From assembly GCA_013153415.1 (NCBI GenBank), contig JAADEO010000122.1, positions 1 to 5,770 of the forward strand: 5,770 nucleotides of DNA, in the 5' to 3' direction. Under the pieces are notes generated by a model that was given only the letters and a program-made list of their open reading frames with translations, was not told the DNA's origin and searched no databases. The DNA comes from Deltaproteobacteria bacterium (lineage in GTDB: Bacteria > Desulfobacterota > Anaeroferrophillalia > Anaeroferrophillales > Tharpellaceae). Both the position numbers and the translations under genes were made by a program. This document shows positions 5,755-5,770 of this stretch, piece after piece (position 1 is the stretch's first letter; every line of letters begins with the position of its first letter).

Positions 5755-5770
5755 ACATGCAAGATGGCCC

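Overview
The window looks like ordinary chromosome from a moderately GC-rich Gram-negative bacterium. The codon style, the long form of S-adenosylhomocysteine hydrolase and the NarL-type two-component pair suggest a proteobacterium or deltaproteobacterium/Desulfobacterota. That lineage is inferred from general resemblance, not from a database match. No mobile element, CRISPR array or phage gene is visible.

Left part (1-1321, minus strand): a compact three-gene operon, read right to left. It holds a 113-aa protein of no recognised family, then a 135-aa protein that matches the CTP-dependent (archaeal-type, DUF120) riboflavin kinase family along its whole length, then a HAD-superfamily phosphatase that runs off the left edge. 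The first two genes overlap by 8 bases, and the second and third are 20 bases apart. Transcription and probably translation are therefore coupled, and a shared role in flavin or phosphate-ester metabolism is plausible. The HAD gene has no stop inside the window and can be read for 186 codons.

Middle (1322-4050, plus strand): a 285-bp divergent intergenic region carries a good sigma-70 promoter for a membrane sensor histidine kinase (two transmembrane helices, a periplasmic domain reminiscent of PilJ/NarX, a PAS domain, then HisKA_3 and HATPase). A 161-bp gap follows, with a near-consensus sigma-70 promoter, a short dyad and a strong ribosome binding site, and then a NarL/FixJ response regulator. 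Kinase and regulator are almost certainly partners, but the regulator can be transcribed separately and more strongly. The regulon is not visible here.

Right part (4051-5770): a stable hairpin separates the regulator from ahcY, a complete S-adenosylhomocysteine hydrolase of the activated-methyl cycle. ahcY ends at a 12-bp hairpin that also serves as a good intrinsic terminator for the convergent tRNA-Pro(CGG) gene on the minus strand. The last 16 bases upstream of the tRNA hold nothing identifiable.

The points most worth a second look are the archaeal-type riboflavin kinase next to a phosphatase and an unknown protein, the NarX-like sensor that seems to lack the nitrate-binding arginine, and the separately promoted response regulator. 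I do not see a clearly new biological system.
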